The notes below the pieces were generated by a model. That model had not been told where the DNA came from, searched no databases, and worked only from the letters and a program-made list of their open reading frames with translations. Shown here in pieces: positions 18,189 through 26,964 of a DNA stretch of 64,000 nt (its first letter is position 1; every line of letters starts with the position of its first letter). Made by a program: the position numbers and the translations under genes. Source of the DNA: Microcella pacifica (lineage in GTDB: Bacteria; Actinomycetota; Actinomycetes; Actinomycetales; Microbacteriaceae); the NCBI RefSeq assembly GCF_009371975.2, contig NZ_VIKT02000007.1, positions 62,001 through 126,000 on the forward strand, read 5' to 3'.

Positions 18189-18719
18189 GTGAGCGTGATC
18201 CTGTACGTCGGCCTCGTTCTTCTCACGGGTGTCGAGCGCCTCATCGAACTCGTCATCTCGAAGCGCCATGCCGCCCGCGCCTTCGCGCGCGGCGGCGTCG
18301 AGCACGGCCTCCGGCACTTTCCCGCCATGGTCGTGCTGCACACGGGCCTGCTGCTCGCGTGCATCGCGGAGGTCGTCCTCCTCGACCGCCCGTTCCTCGG
18401 CGCGCTCGGCTGGCCCATGCTCGTCATCGCCCTCCTGTGCCAGGCCGGTCGCTACTGGGTGATCTGGGCGCTCGGCGAGCAGTGGAACACGCGCGTCATC
18501 GTCGTACCCGGAGCGACTCGTGTGACGCGCGGCCCCTACCGCTGGCCGTGGCTGCGCCACCCCAACTACTGGATCGTCGCGATCGAGGGCATCGCGCTGC
18601 CGCTCGTGCACTCCGCGTGGATCACGGCGCTCGTCTTCACGGTGCTCAACGCGATCCTGCTGCTGGGCTTTCGCATCCCCACCGAGAACCGCGCGCTCGC
18701 GGCCCTGCGCGAGAACTGA
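18189..18719 (+). CDS. srsB: Isoprenylcysteine carboxyl methyltransferase family protein (SrsB-like)
   Basis: 176 aa membrane methyltransferase with about four hydrophobic segments and the family C-terminal signature TRGPYRWPWLRHPNYW followed by a polar ENRAL segment that binds S-adenosylmethionine. In type III PKS operons (srsB, bpsB) these proteins O-methylate phenolic lipids rather than proteins. The GTG at 18189 is 30 bp after the PKS stop; the stop is directly followed by the next ATG. Confidence 0.86.
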   Translation: MSVILYVGLVLLTGVERLIELVISKRHAARAFARGGVEHGLRHFPAMVVLHTGLLLACIAEVVLLDRPFLGALGWPMLVIALLCQAGRYWVIWALGEQWNTRVIVVPGATRVTRGPYRWPWLRHPNYWIVAIEGIALPLVHSAWITALVFTVLNAILLLGFRIPTENRALAALREN

Positions 18720-19751
18720 ATGCACGCCGACCTCGCGATCGTGGGCGGCGGGCCGGTGGGCCTCGCCCTCGCGCTCGAGGCACGCGCGCGCGGCTTCACG
18801 CCGGTCGTGCTCGAACCGCGCGAGGGGCCGATCGACAAGGCCTGCGGCGAAGGGCTCATGCCGGGCGCGCTCGCGGCCCTCGGCACGCTCGGCGTCGACC
18901 CGGCGGGGCACCCGATCGCGGGCATCCGGTACCGGGACGCGCGCCGGGAGGTCGCCCATCGCTTCGCGGGCGCACCCGGGCGCGGAGTGCGCCGCCTCGT
19001 GCTGCACGCGGCGCTGCGCGAGCGCGTCGATGCGGCGGGCATCGAGGTTCGGGTCGAGAAGGCGGAAGAGATCGCGCAAGACGATACGGGAGTGACGGTC
19101 AACGGGATGCGCGCCCGTTGGCTCGCGGGGGCCGACGGCCTGCACTCCCGCGTGCGAGAGCTCGCCGGCCTGCAGCCGGGCGCGCCTCGGGGGCGTTCGC
19201 GCGCACCGCGCTTCGGGCTGCGGCGCCACTACTCGATCGCCCCGTGGAGCGACCTCGTCGAGGTCACCTACCTCGACGACGCCGAGCTCTACGTGACGCC
19301 CGTCGACGAGCGCACCGTGGGCGTCGCGGTGCTGGGCGGGAAGCCCGCCGACCTCGACGCGACGATCGCGCGGGCGCCGGAGCTGCGCGCGCGACTGGAC
19401 GGGGCCGCCCCGGCGAGCGACCTGCGCGGGGCGGGAGCGCTGCGGCAGCGCAGCACGGCGCGCACGGCGGGGCGCATCGCTCTCGTAGGAGACGCCTCGG
19501 CCTACGTCGACGCGCTCACCGGGGAGGGCCTGCGCGTCGGTTTCGCGCAGGCGAGCGTGCTCGCCGACCGGCTCGCCGCCGACGATCTGCCCGGCTACGA
19601 GCGGGCGTGGGCGCGCGCGACGCGCGACTTCCGCGTGCTGACTGCGGGGCTGCTCGCGGCGGCGACGTCACCCGCGCGCGGCCTCATCGTGCCGACGGCC
19701 GCGCGCCTGCCGCGCGTGTTCGGCGCGGTCGTGGAGCGACTCGCGCGCTGA
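18720..19751 (+). CDS. srsC: FAD-dependent monooxygenase, SrsC-like hydroxylase
   Basis: 343 aa, group A flavoprotein hydroxylase fold: GxGxxG as VGGGPVGLALALEA at the N-terminus, the DG motif in LAGADGLHSRVR near residue 137, and the GD motif in LVGDASAYVDALTGEGL near residue 257. The ATG follows the methyltransferase stop without a gap. By operon order it should hydroxylate the alkylresorcinol ring toward a hydroquinone/quinone. Geranylgeranyl-reductase-like proteins share this fold, so the activity is inferred from context. Confidence 0.84.
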   Translation: MHADLAIVGGGPVGLALALEARARGFTPVVLEPREGPIDKACGEGLMPGALAALGTLGVDPAGHPIAGIRYRDARREVAHRFAGAPGRGVRRLVLHAALRERVDAAGIEVRVEKAEEIAQDDTGVTVNGMRARWLAGADGLHSRVRELAGLQPGAPRGRSRAPRFGLRRHYSIAPWSDLVEVTYLDDAELYVTPVDERTVGVAVLGGKPADLDATIARAPELRARLDGAAPASDLRGAGALRQRSTARTAGRIALVGDASAYVDALTGEGLRVGFAQASVLADRLAADDLPGYERAWARATRDFRVLTAGLLAAATSPARGLIVPTAARLPRVFGAVVERLAR

Positions 19752-19777
19752 GGTGCCCGCGTGCTCCGCCCCGCGGG

Positions 19778-20431
19778 TCAGAGACCGAGCAGGCTGCGCA
19801 GCTCGTCCGCGTCGTGGGCGATCGCGCGGGCGTTGCGGCGCTCCTCGTCGTCCCCGTAGCCCCACGTCACGGCGATCGTCGGGATGCCGTGCACCGCGGC
19901 CCCCTCGATGTCGTGGATGCGGTCGCCGATCATGACGGGGCGGCTGAGGTCAGCACCCATACCGCGCAGGCGCACGAGCGCCTCGGCCACGACGTCGGCC
20001 TTCGCGCTGCGCACCTCGTCCTCGGACGCACCCGTGATGATGTCGAAGTGCTCGGCGATCGTGAAGTGCTCGAGCATGAGCGTCGCGGGAGTCTCGGGCT
20101 TCGAGGTCGCGAGACTGAGGGGGATGCCCGCTGCGGCGATGTCTCGCACGAGGGGGCCCATGCCCGGGTAGAGCGTCGAGTCGTAGGCGCCGCGGTCGAG
20201 GTAGCGCTCGCGGTACACCTCGAGGGCGCGCTCGCGCTCCTCGAGCGTGAGGCCGGCGCGGTCGCGGAACGAGTCGAGCAACGGCGGGCCGACGTACCGG
20301 AGGAGCTCGTCGGGCGGGGGCACGGGCATCCCGAGCTGGGTGAAGGTCCACGCGAGCGTGTCGGTGATGCCGGGGGCGGAGTCGGTGACCGTGCCGTCGA
20401 GATCGAGCAGGATCGCCGAGTAGGGGAGCAT
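19778..20431 (-). CDS. HAD-family hydrolase, phosphoglycolate phosphatase-like
   Basis: 217 aa, subfamily I HAD with an alpha-helical cap. Motif I LDLDGTVTD gives the nucleophile and acid/base Asp pair, motif II is LATSKPE, motif III the conserved Lys (SAKADVV), and motif IV GDRIHDIEGA. Gph/PpaX-like proteins hydrolyse phosphoglycolate or pyrophosphate; which one cannot be told. It has a leaderless-type -10 and converges on the PKS operon. Confidence 0.87.
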   Translation of the reverse strand: MLPYSAILLDLDGTVTDSAPGITDTLAWTFTQLGMPVPPPDELLRYVGPPLLDSFRDRAGLTLEERERALEVYRERYLDRGAYDSTLYPGMGPLVRDIAAAGIPLSLATSKPETPATLMLEHFTIAEHFDIITGASEDEVRSAKADVVAEALVRLRGMGADLSRPVMIGDRIHDIEGAAVHGIPTIAVTWGYGDDEERRNARAIAHDADELRSLLGL

Positions 20432-20438
20432 GCTCTCG

Positions 20439-20444
20439 AGCCTA
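20439..20444 (-). promoter_or_regulatory. Leaderless-type -10 hexamer for the HAD hydrolase
   Basis: Minus-strand TAGGCT lies 7 nt before the ATG at 20431; no Shine-Dalgarno is visible. Confidence 0.48.
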
Positions 20445-20451
20445 CGGGCCG

Positions 20452-21147
20452 TCAGAAGAGCCTCGGCACCCCGTCGTCGAGGCCGCGCATGGCGTCGTAG
20501 TCGAGCAGCAGGCAGCGGATGCCGCGGTCTTCGGCGAGCGTGCGCGCCTGGGGCGTGATCTCCTGCGCCGCGAAGACACCGGCCACGGGCGCGAGCAGCG
20601 GGTCGCGGTTCATGAGCTCGAGGTAGCGCGTCAGCTGCTCGACGCCGTCGATGGCGCCGCGGCGCTTGATCTCGACGGCGACGGATGCTCCGCGCGCGTC
20701 GCGCGCGAGGATGTCGACCGGGCCGATCGCCGTCATGTACTCGCGGCGCACGAGCGAGTGGCCCTCGCCCAGCAGCTCGATGTGCTCGGCGAGGAGCTTC
20801 TGCAGGTGCGCCTCGACGCCGTCCTTCTGCAGACCGGGGTCGACGCCGAGGTCGTGCGCGGTGTCGAGCAGCACCTCGTGGATGCTCACGACGAGCAGGT
20901 CGGCGGTCTTGGCGTGCGTCACGCGCCACAGTTCGACGACTCCCGCCTCGGCGAGGTCGTCGTCGGGCTGCTCGATCGCGAGGGTGCACGGCGGGCTCAT
21001 CCAGTTGAGCGGCTTGTAGCTGCCGCCGTCGGCGTGCACGAGCAGACTGCCGTCGTTCTTGAGCATGAGCAGTCGCGTGGCGAGCGGCAGGTGCGCGCTC
21101 AGTCGGCCCGCGTAGTCGACGGAGCAGCGGGCGATGACGAGTCGCAT
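20452..21147 (-). CDS. nucS: Mismatch-specific endonuclease NucS/EndoMS
   Basis: 231 aa, full family length. NucS performs the non-canonical mismatch repair of actinobacteria that lack MutS/MutL, cutting both strands at mismatches. Family start [21 protein letters not shown] is split here as [16 protein letters not shown] and SAHLP. The RecB-like catalytic residues appear as D145 (GPVDILARD), E159 and K161 (VAVEIKRRG). The C-terminal VPRLF fits a sliding-clamp-binding tail. Expression is from a leaderless-type promoter, 4 bp after the SDR gene ends. Confidence 0.95.
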   Translation of the reverse strand: MRLVIARCSVDYAGRLSAHLPLATRLLMLKNDGSLLVHADGGSYKPLNWMSPPCTLAIEQPDDDLAEAGVVELWRVTHAKTADLLVVSIHEVLLDTAHDLGVDPGLQKDGVEAHLQKLLAEHIELLGEGHSLVRREYMTAIGPVDILARDARGASVAVEIKRRGAIDGVEQLTRYLELMNRDPLLAPVAGVFAAQEITPQARTLAEDRGIRCLLLDYDAMRGLDDGVPRLF

Positions 21148-21153
21148 CAGCCC

Positions 21154-21159
21154 AGCCTA
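21154..21159 (-). promoter_or_regulatory. Leaderless-type -10 hexamer for nucS
   Basis: Minus-strand TAGGCT exactly 6 nt before the ATG at 21147. It overlaps the stop region of the upstream SDR gene. Confidence 0.55.
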
Positions 21160-21987
21160 CGGTCGCCAGGGGTACAGGCCGGGGCGGCGCTCCTCGATGA
21201 CGGACCCGCCGCCGTCGACGACGATGAGCTGCCCGGTGACGTAGCTCGCGCCCGGGGAGGCGAGCCACGCGATCGCGCTCGCGACCTCCTCGGCCGTACC
21301 GCTGCGGCCGAGCGGCACGAGCTCGCCCTCCTCGACCTCCTGCCGCAGCTGCGACCCCGTCGCGATCCAGCCGGGAGCAACCGCGTTGACCGTGATGCCG
21401 CGACGCGCCTCGTCGACCGCGAGCGCGCGGGTGAAGCCGAGCACGCCCGCCTTCGCGGTGGCGTAGCCGAGGTCGTCGCGCGCGGCCTGCACGGCACCCG
21501 TCGTCGAGGCGACCGACACGATGCGGCCCCAGCCAGCGTCACGCATCCCCGCGACGACCGCGCGCGTCACGAGGAAGGCGCTCGTGAGGTTGACGTCGAC
21601 CGCGCTGCGCCACTCGTCGATGCTCATGCCGATGTCGCCCCGCGGCATCTCCTCGCCGGTCGCGACCATGCCGGCGTTGTTGACGAGGATGTTCGGCTCG
21701 CCCACACGCTCGACGACGGCCCGCACGGCCGCAGTCGCGGCGGCCTCGGTCTCGAGCCGTGCGACGACGCCGACCGCGTCGAGGCCATCGTCGTGCAGCT
21801 CGGCGACCCGCGCCTCGATGCGCTCGGTCGTCGCCGTCATGGCGACGCGGGCACCTCGTTGCGCGAGCGCGCGGGCGGTGGCGAAGCCGATGCCGCTGGA
21901 TGATCCGCACCCCGTGACGAGCGCCGTGCGGCCGCTCAGATCGAGGTCGAGCGGCAGGGCGGGGCGCGAGCTCGGCGAACCTGTCAT
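21157..21987 (-). CDS. Short-chain dehydrogenase/reductase
   Basis: 276 aa classical SDR. The nucleotide-binding motif is VTGCGSSSGIGFA, a slightly expanded TGxxxGxG. NNAG is followed by the catalytic Ser (SVAST), Tyr and Lys in YATAKAG, and the C-terminal PGWIATG and ITVNAVAPG segments. FabG-like sequence, but the substrate is unknown. Its -10 hexamer includes the stop codon of the upstream MFS gene. Confidence 0.88.
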   Translation of the reverse strand: MTGSPSSRPALPLDLDLSGRTALVTGCGSSSGIGFATARALAQRGARVAMTATTERIEARVAELHDDGLDAVGVVARLETEAAATAAVRAVVERVGEPNILVNNAGMVATGEEMPRGDIGMSIDEWRSAVDVNLTSAFLVTRAVVAGMRDAGWGRIVSVASTTGAVQAARDDLGYATAKAGVLGFTRALAVDEARRGITVNAVAPGWIATGSQLRQEVEEGELVPLGRSGTAEEVASAIAWLASPGASYVTGQLIVVDGGGSVIEERRPGLYPWRP

Positions 21988-21993
21988 GGGCTG

Positions 21994-21999
21994 AGGCTA
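21994..21999 (-). promoter_or_regulatory. Leaderless-type -10 hexamer overlapping a stop codon
   Basis: Minus-strand TAGCCT sits exactly 6 nt before the SDR ATG; its TAG (21999-21997) is the stop codon of the MFS gene. The context is nearly identical to that at 57600-57605. Confidence 0.52.
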
Positions 22000-23259
22000 G
22001 TGCGGGGCATCCCGAACCGGTGTCGCGTGCCGGGATGCGCCGCGCTCGCGCGCGGCCGGGGTCGCGATGAACGCGACCGCGATGAGCACGAGCACCACCC
22101 AGAAGGCGTTGAGCAGGCCGAACTGCTCGCCCAGGAAGCCCAGGAGGGGCGGCCCGACGAGGAACGCGAAGTAGCCGACCGTCGCGACCGCGGCCACGCG
22201 CGCGGCAGCTTTCGAGGGCTCGTCGGCCGCCGCCGACATGCCCACCGGGAAGCCGAGTGACGCCCCCAGGCCCCACGCGAAGATGCCGATGCCGGCAGCC
22301 ACCGGGTGGTCGACGAGGATGAGAAGCGCGAGACCGACCATCGCGAGGAGCGCGCTCGCGCGCAGCACCGGCACCCGTCCGAAGCGGTCGAGCACCCACA
22401 CGCCCGCGATGCGACCGGTCGTCATCGCTGTCGCGAAGACGCCGAAGGCCAGGGCGCCCGTCGCCTCGTCGGCGCCGCGGCCATCGACCATCGCGAGGGC
22501 GAGCCAGTCGTTCGCGCTGCCCTCCGCGAACGCCATGCCGAGCACGATCGCGCCGATGATGAGGGTGCGCGGCTCGCGCCAGATCGCCATGCGCTCGGCG
22601 AACGTCGAGCGCTCGGGGCCCGGGCCGTCGTCGTCGAGCCCCGGCAGTGCGCGATGGCGGGGAAGATGCCGCACGGCGAGGATGCTCGCGATGAGACCGA
22701 GCGCGGTCATGCCGAGCAGGTGGGCGTCGAGGCCCACACCGATCGCCGCGAGCCCGGCCGCCGCGGCGGCACCGACGATCGTGCCGAGGCTCCAGGAGGC
22801 GTGGAACCAGGGCATGATGCTGCGACCCTGCGCCTGCTCGACGCCCGCGCCCTCGACGTTCATCGCGACATCGATGATGCCCGTCGTCGCCCCGAACACC
22901 ACGAGCGCCACGAGGACGAGCGGGTAGGAGCCGAAAGTCGCGGAGCCGATGCCGAGCAGGGCGATCGACCCCATGCTCACGACGAGGCCGACCAGGAGCG
23001 TCGCACGCGTGCCGATGCGGGCGATCACGTGAGACGAGCCGAGGAGGCCCGTGATCGAGCCGACCGCCATGCCCGCGATGAGCACCCCGAACTCGTCGGT
23101 GCGCACCTGCAGGGCATCCCGAATGGCGGGCGTGCGCGCGAACCAGCTCGCCATCGCGAGGCCGTTGATGGCGAAGACCACGAAGACCGCGAGTCGCCAG
23201 GCGGCGAGGCTCGGGCGACCCGAATGGGTCGTGCCGGGAGAGGAAGGGGTGGCGCTCAC
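21997..23259 (-). CDS. MFS transporter
   Basis: 420-aa major facilitator, twelve hydrophobic segments, YbjJ/FucP-like. N-terminal helix FVVFAINGLAMASWFARTPAIR matches this group (split as FVVFAINGLAMAS and WFARTPAIR). The loop between helices 2 and 3 is HVIARIGTRATL. The start is GTG at 23259 with GAAAGG 6 nt upstream; an upstream ATG gives a long polar extension and is rejected. The substrate is unknown. Confidence 0.87.
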   Translation of the reverse strand: MSATPSSPGTTHSGRPSLAAWRLAVFVVFAINGLAMASWFARTPAIRDALQVRTDEFGVLIAGMAVGSITGLLGSSHVIARIGTRATLLVGLVVSMGSIALLGIGSATFGSYPLVLVALVVFGATTGIIDVAMNVEGAGVEQAQGRSIMPWFHASWSLGTIVGAAAAAGLAAIGVGLDAHLLGMTALGLIASILAVRHLPRHRALPGLDDDGPGPERSTFAERMAIWREPRTLIIGAIVLGMAFAEGSANDWLALAMVDGRGADEATGALAFGVFATAMTTGRIAGVWVLDRFGRVPVLRASALLAMVGLALLILVDHPVAAGIGIFAWGLGASLGFPVGMSAAADEPSKAAARVAAVATVGYFAFLVGPPLLGFLGEQFGLLNAFWVVLVLIAVAFIATPAARERGASRHATPVRDAPH

Positions 23260-23451
23260 TGCGACCTTTCGTGGGACGGACTGCGGTGCTGAGGTGCGCA
23301 GGTCGAGAGATGACGCTACCAGCGCTGCCCCTGCGCGCGCCCTGCGGGACACGTAGCCCCTCCAGTGTCAAGGGGGTGCCGCGAATCGAGGCCCGGTGGA
23401 AACGTACAGGGCATCCGCACGAACGCTCCACGAGAAGAAGAGAGGTTCACC

Positions 23452-23625
23452 ATGGGTATCGACGACAAGGCGCAGAACAAGGGCGAAGAGCTCGGCGGCA
23501 AGGCCAAGGAGACCGCGGGCAAGCTCACCGACGACGAGCAGCTCGAAGCCGAAGGCAAGGCCGACCAGGCGAAGGCCAACCTCAAGCAGGCCGGTGAAAA
23601 GGCGAAGGACGCCTTCAAGAACTAG
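23452..23625 (+). CDS. CsbD-family stress protein
   Basis: 57 aa, very hydrophilic and helical: an almost uninterrupted KGEELGGKAKE / TAGKLTDDEQLEAEGKADQ pattern typical of CsbD. These abundant small proteins are made under general stress; their biochemical role is not known. The ATG has GAGAGG upstream. It ends in CTAG, which is also the stop of the convergent MATE gene. Confidence 0.92.
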   Translation: MGIDDKAQNKGEELGGKAKETAGKLTDDEQLEAEGKADQAKANLKQAGEKAKDAFKN

Positions 23626-24926
23626 GTCGTGGCTCCCGTCACGATCCAGCCTGAGCCGCGCGCCCTCAGTCCCAGAGTGAGGGCGCGCGCGCCCAGGTAG
23701 ACGAGCGTGAAGGCGCCGAGCAGCAGCTCGAGCGATGCGGCCCGAGTAAGCACCGCCGCGTAGGCCCCGAGGTTGAGCACGCCCGTGAGGGCGAGGTACC
23801 GGCCATCTCCGGCGCCGATGAGCACGCCGTCGAGCACGAACACGACTCCGGCGAGGGGCAGGCCGAGCGCGAGGATCGCGACGGCGAGCGGCAGGGCATC
23901 CCGCACCGCCGCATCGGAGGTCATCGCGACCTGCAGAAGCGGGATGCTCGCGAGGAGCACCGCCGTGAGCGCGAGGCCCACCACGACGCCCCAACCGACG
24001 AGCCGACGGGTGATCGCGTGGACGCGGGGAACATCGGCCGCGCCGAGACCGCGCCCGATGAGCGCCTGGCCCGCGATCGCGAGAGCGTCGAGAGCCAGCG
24101 CGAGAAGCGCGTAGAGGGCGAACCAGATGTGGGTCGCCGCGAGTTCGACCGTGCCGAGCGAGGTCGCGACGACGACCGTGACGACGAGGGCGATGCGCAG
24201 GCTCAGCGTGCGCACGAGCAGCCACGACCCCGCGCGGGCTGCCGCGACGAGTCCCGCGCGCCCTGGCCGGAGGGGAGCGCTCGCTGCCCGGGCCCGGCGC
24301 ACCACGACAGCGACGAGCACGATCGCCATGCCCCACTGCGCGATGACCGTGCCGATCGCTGAGCCGGCGAGCCCCCAGCCGAGACCGTAGATGAGCACGG
24401 CGTTGAGGGCGATGTTCGCGCCGAAACCGACGGCGGCCACATAGAGGGGAATGCGCACCTCCTGCAGCCCGCGCAGCGCCCCCGTCGCGGCGAGCACGAG
24501 GAGCATGCCCGGGATGCCCCACCACGCGATCGAGAGGTACTCCTCGCCCGCCGCCGCAACCTCGGGCTCCGCGCCGAAGAGACCGAGCAGCCACGGGCTC
24601 AGCGGCAGCATGACCAGCAGCAGCGCCACCCCGAGCCCGAGTGCGAGCCACAGGCCGTCCACGCCGGCCGCGTGCGCGCCGCGCTCGTCTCCCGCACCGA
24701 TCCTGCGCGCCACGATCGGCGTCGTCGCGTAGGCGAGGAAGATGAGCAGCCCGATCGTCGTCTGCAGGATCGTGCTCGCGAGCCCGAGACCCGCGAGCGG
24801 CTCGGCACCGAGGTGGCCGACCATGGCCGTATCGGTCAGCACGAAGAGCGGTTCGGCCACGAGCGCGCCGAGCGAGGGGAGTGCGAGCCGCACGATGTCG
24901 CGGTCGAGAGCTCGGGCGGCGGGCAC
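23622..24926 (-). CDS. MATE-family efflux transporter (DinF type)
   Basis: 434 aa with twelve hydrophobic segments in two homologous halves. DinF-like features include ALDRDIVRLALPSLGALVAEP near the N-terminus (split as ALDRDIVRLALPS and LGALVAEP), DTAMVGHLG and RRIGAGDERGA. MATE proteins export organic cations and drugs using Na+ or H+. GTG start with TAGCGT 6 nt upstream. Convergent with csbD; the two TAG stops overlap in one CTAG. Confidence 0.9.
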   Translation of the reverse strand: MPAARALDRDIVRLALPSLGALVAEPLFVLTDTAMVGHLGAEPLAGLGLASTILQTTIGLLIFLAYATTPIVARRIGAGDERGAHAAGVDGLWLALGLGVALLLVMLPLSPWLLGLFGAEPEVAAAGEEYLSIAWWGIPGMLLVLAATGALRGLQEVRIPLYVAAVGFGANIALNAVLIYGLGWGLAGSAIGTVIAQWGMAIVLVAVVVRRARAASAPLRPGRAGLVAAARAGSWLLVRTLSLRIALVVTVVVATSLGTVELAATHIWFALYALLALALDALAIAGQALIGRGLGAADVPRVHAITRRLVGWGVVVGLALTAVLLASIPLLQVAMTSDAAVRDALPLAVAILALGLPLAGVVFVLDGVLIGAGDGRYLALTGVLNLGAYAAVLTRAASLELLLGAFTLVYLGARALTLGLRARGSGWIVTGATT

Positions 24927-24932
24927 TCCCTC

Positions 24933-24938
24933 ACGCTA
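24933..24938 (-). promoter_or_regulatory. Leaderless-type -10 hexamer for the MATE gene
   Basis: Minus-strand TAGCGT exactly 6 nt before the GTG at 24926, in the 68-bp divergent gap facing the M13 peptidase. Confidence 0.55.
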
Positions 24939-24980
24939 CCGACCGTGAGATTCGTCATGGTCTGCCAAGGCGAGCGCGAC

Positions 24981-24986
24981 TACGCT
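24981..24986 (+). promoter_or_regulatory. Possible -10 hexamer for the M13 peptidase
   Basis: TACGCT lies 8 nt before the GTG at 24995 with no Shine-Dalgarno; leaderless or nearly so. Confidence 0.42.
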
Positions 24987-24994
24987 CAATCCTC

Positions 24995-26956
24995 GTGACT
25001 GACGCCTCCTCCAGCGGCATCGACCGCGCAGAACTCGACCCCGACATCCGACCGCAAGACGACCTGTTCCTCCACGTGAACGGCCTGTGGCAGGCGCGCA
25101 CGCCCATTCCGGCCGACAAGGCGCGCTACGGCTCGTTCATGATCCTCGCGGAGGAGGCCGAGAAAGCGGTGCGCACGATCATCGAGGAGGCGCAGCTCGC
25201 CGAGGCGGGCACTCCTGAGCGCAAGGTCGGCGACCTGTACGGCAGCTTCATGGACGAGGAGCGCATCGAAGCGCTCGGCGCCGCCCCGCTCGAGCCCCTG
25301 CTCGCGCGGGTCGATGCAGTGGCCGATCTCACTGGCCTCCTCGCGACGACGGGCCGCCTCGAGCGAGAGGGCGCCCGCGGCTTCGTGCAGCTGTTCGTCG
25401 ATAACGACCCGGGCGACCCCGAGCGCTACGTCGTGCTCGTCGAGCAGGGCGGGCTGGGGCTGCCCGACGAGTCGTACTATCGCGTCGACGCGCACGAAGC
25501 CACGCGCACCGCCTACCTCGCGCACATCGAGAGGATGCTCGCGCTCGCGGGCCTCGACGACGCGGCTGCCCGTGCCGAGCGCGTGATGGCGCTCGAGACC
25601 GCGCTCGCGAGCCACCACTGGGACAACGTGCGCAACCGCGACGCCCAGGCCACCTACAACCTGCGCACCTGGGCCGAGTGGTCGGGCGCGGCGCAGGGAG
25701 TCGAGCTCGACGCGTGGCGCGAGGGCTACGGCATTCCGGCGTCGGCGCTCGCCGAGGTCGTCGTCCGCCAGCCCGAGTTCACTCCCGGTGTCGCGGCGGA
25801 GCTGACCGGCCGACCGCTCGAGCAGTGGCAGGACTGGCTGCGCTGGTCGATCGTGCGGTCCTTCGCCCCCTACCTCTCGGCGGCGTTCGTCGAGGCGAAC
25901 TTCGACTTCTACGGCCGCACCCTCACGGGAGCGCAGGAGCAGCGGGCGCGCTGGAAGCGCGGCGTCGGCCTCGTCGAAGGAGCGATGGGCGAGGCGGTCG
26001 GCGCCGCCTATGTCGAGCGGCACTTCCGCCCCGAGGCGAAGCAGGAGATGGACGCCCTCGTGGCGACGCTCGTGGAGGCCTATCGGCAGAGCATCACGAC
26101 TCTCGAGTGGATGACCCCGGCCACGCGCGAGAAGGCTCTCGAGAAGCTCGAGCGCTTCACCCCCAAGATCGGCTACCCCGTGCGCTGGCGCGACTACGGC
26201 TCGTTGGAGATCTCACCAGACGATCTGCTCGCGAACGTGCGTGCTGCGGGCGAGTTCGAGTTCCAGCGCGAGCTCGGCAAGGTGGGCAAGCCCATCGACC
26301 GTGACGAATGGTTCATGACCCCGCAGACCGTCAACGCGTACTACAACCCCGGCATGAACGAGATCGTCTTCCCCGCTGCCATCCTGCAGTACCCCTTCTT
26401 CGACGCCGAGCGGGATGCTGCGGCCAACTTCGGCGCGATCGGCGCGGTCATCGGGCACGAGATCGGGCACGGCTTCGACGACCAGGGCTCGCGCTACGAC
26501 GGCGACGGCCGGCTGCTCGACTGGTGGACGGAGGAGGATCGCGCCGCCTTCGAGAAGAGAACCGCCTCCCTCATCGGTCAGTACGACGCGCTCGAGCCGC
26601 GGGAGACCCCCGGCCACCACGTGAACGGCGCCCTCACCATCGGTGAGAACATCGGCGACCTCGGCGGTCTCGGCATCGCATGGAAGGCCTACCTGCTGTG
26701 GCTCGACGGCGCGGAGCCCCCGGTGATCGATGGCCTCACGGCAGCTCAGCGATTCTTCCTCTCCTGGGCCCAGGCGTGGCAGATCGCCATCCGGCCGGAG
26801 GAGGCACTGCGCCTGCTCTCCATCGACCCGCACTCTCCGAACGAGTTCCGCTGCAACCAGATCGTGCGCAATATCGACGCCTTCTACGACGCGTTTGAGG
26901 TCACGCCCGCGGATGCTCTGTGGCTCGCCCCCGAGGAGCGTGTGACCATTTGGTAG
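24995..26956 (+). CDS. pepO: M13-family zinc metallopeptidase (PepO/neprilysin-like)
   Basis: 653 aa. The zinc site HEIGH lies at residues 488-492 (GHEIGHGFDDQGSRYD) with the third ligand Glu551 in ENIGDLGG; NAYYNPGMNEIVFPAAIL is the conserved substrate-binding block preceding it. There is no signal peptide or membrane anchor, so this is a cytoplasmic oligopeptidase like PepO. GTG start. The beta-lactamase-fold gene begins 9 bp after its stop, so the two are probably co-transcribed. Confidence 0.94.
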   Translation: MTDASSSGIDRAELDPDIRPQDDLFLHVNGLWQARTPIPADKARYGSFMILAEEAEKAVRTIIEEAQLAEAGTPERKVGDLYGSFMDEERIEALGAAPLEPLLARVDAVADLTGLLATTGRLEREGARGFVQLFVDNDPGDPERYVVLVEQGGLGLPDESYYRVDAHEATRTAYLAHIERMLALAGLDDAAARAERVMALETALASHHWDNVRNRDAQATYNLRTWAEWSGAAQGVELDAWREGYGIPASALAEVVVRQPEFTPGVAAELTGRPLEQWQDWLRWSIVRSFAPYLSAAFVEANFDFYGRTLTGAQEQRARWKRGVGLVEGAMGEAVGAAYVERHFRPEAKQEMDALVATLVEAYRQSITTLEWMTPATREKALEKLERFTPKIGYPVRWRDYGSLEISPDDLLANVRAAGEFEFQRELGKVGKPIDRDEWFMTPQTVNAYYNPGMNEIVFPAAILQYPFFDAERDAAANFGAIGAVIGHEIGHGFDDQGSRYDGDGRLLDWWTEEDRAAFEKRTASLIGQYDALEPRETPGHHVNGALTIGENIGDLGGLGIAWKAYLLWLDGAEPPVIDGLTAAQRFFLSWAQAWQIAIRPEEALRLLSIDPHSPNEFRCNQIVRNIDAFYDAFEVTPADALWLAPEERVTIW

Positions 26957-26964
26957 ATCTGCCC

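Noticed and set aside
15705-19229. 1174-codon open frame on the minus strand antisense to the PKS operon
   Set aside because: It is the shadow of high-GC third positions: low-complexity Arg/Ala/Asp-rich translation with no domain, crossing well-supported genes on both strands.
21539-23431. 630-codon minus-strand frame overlapping the SDR and MFS genes
   Set aside because: Arg/His-rich translation without motifs; the real MFS and SDR frames in the same DNA have full family signatures.
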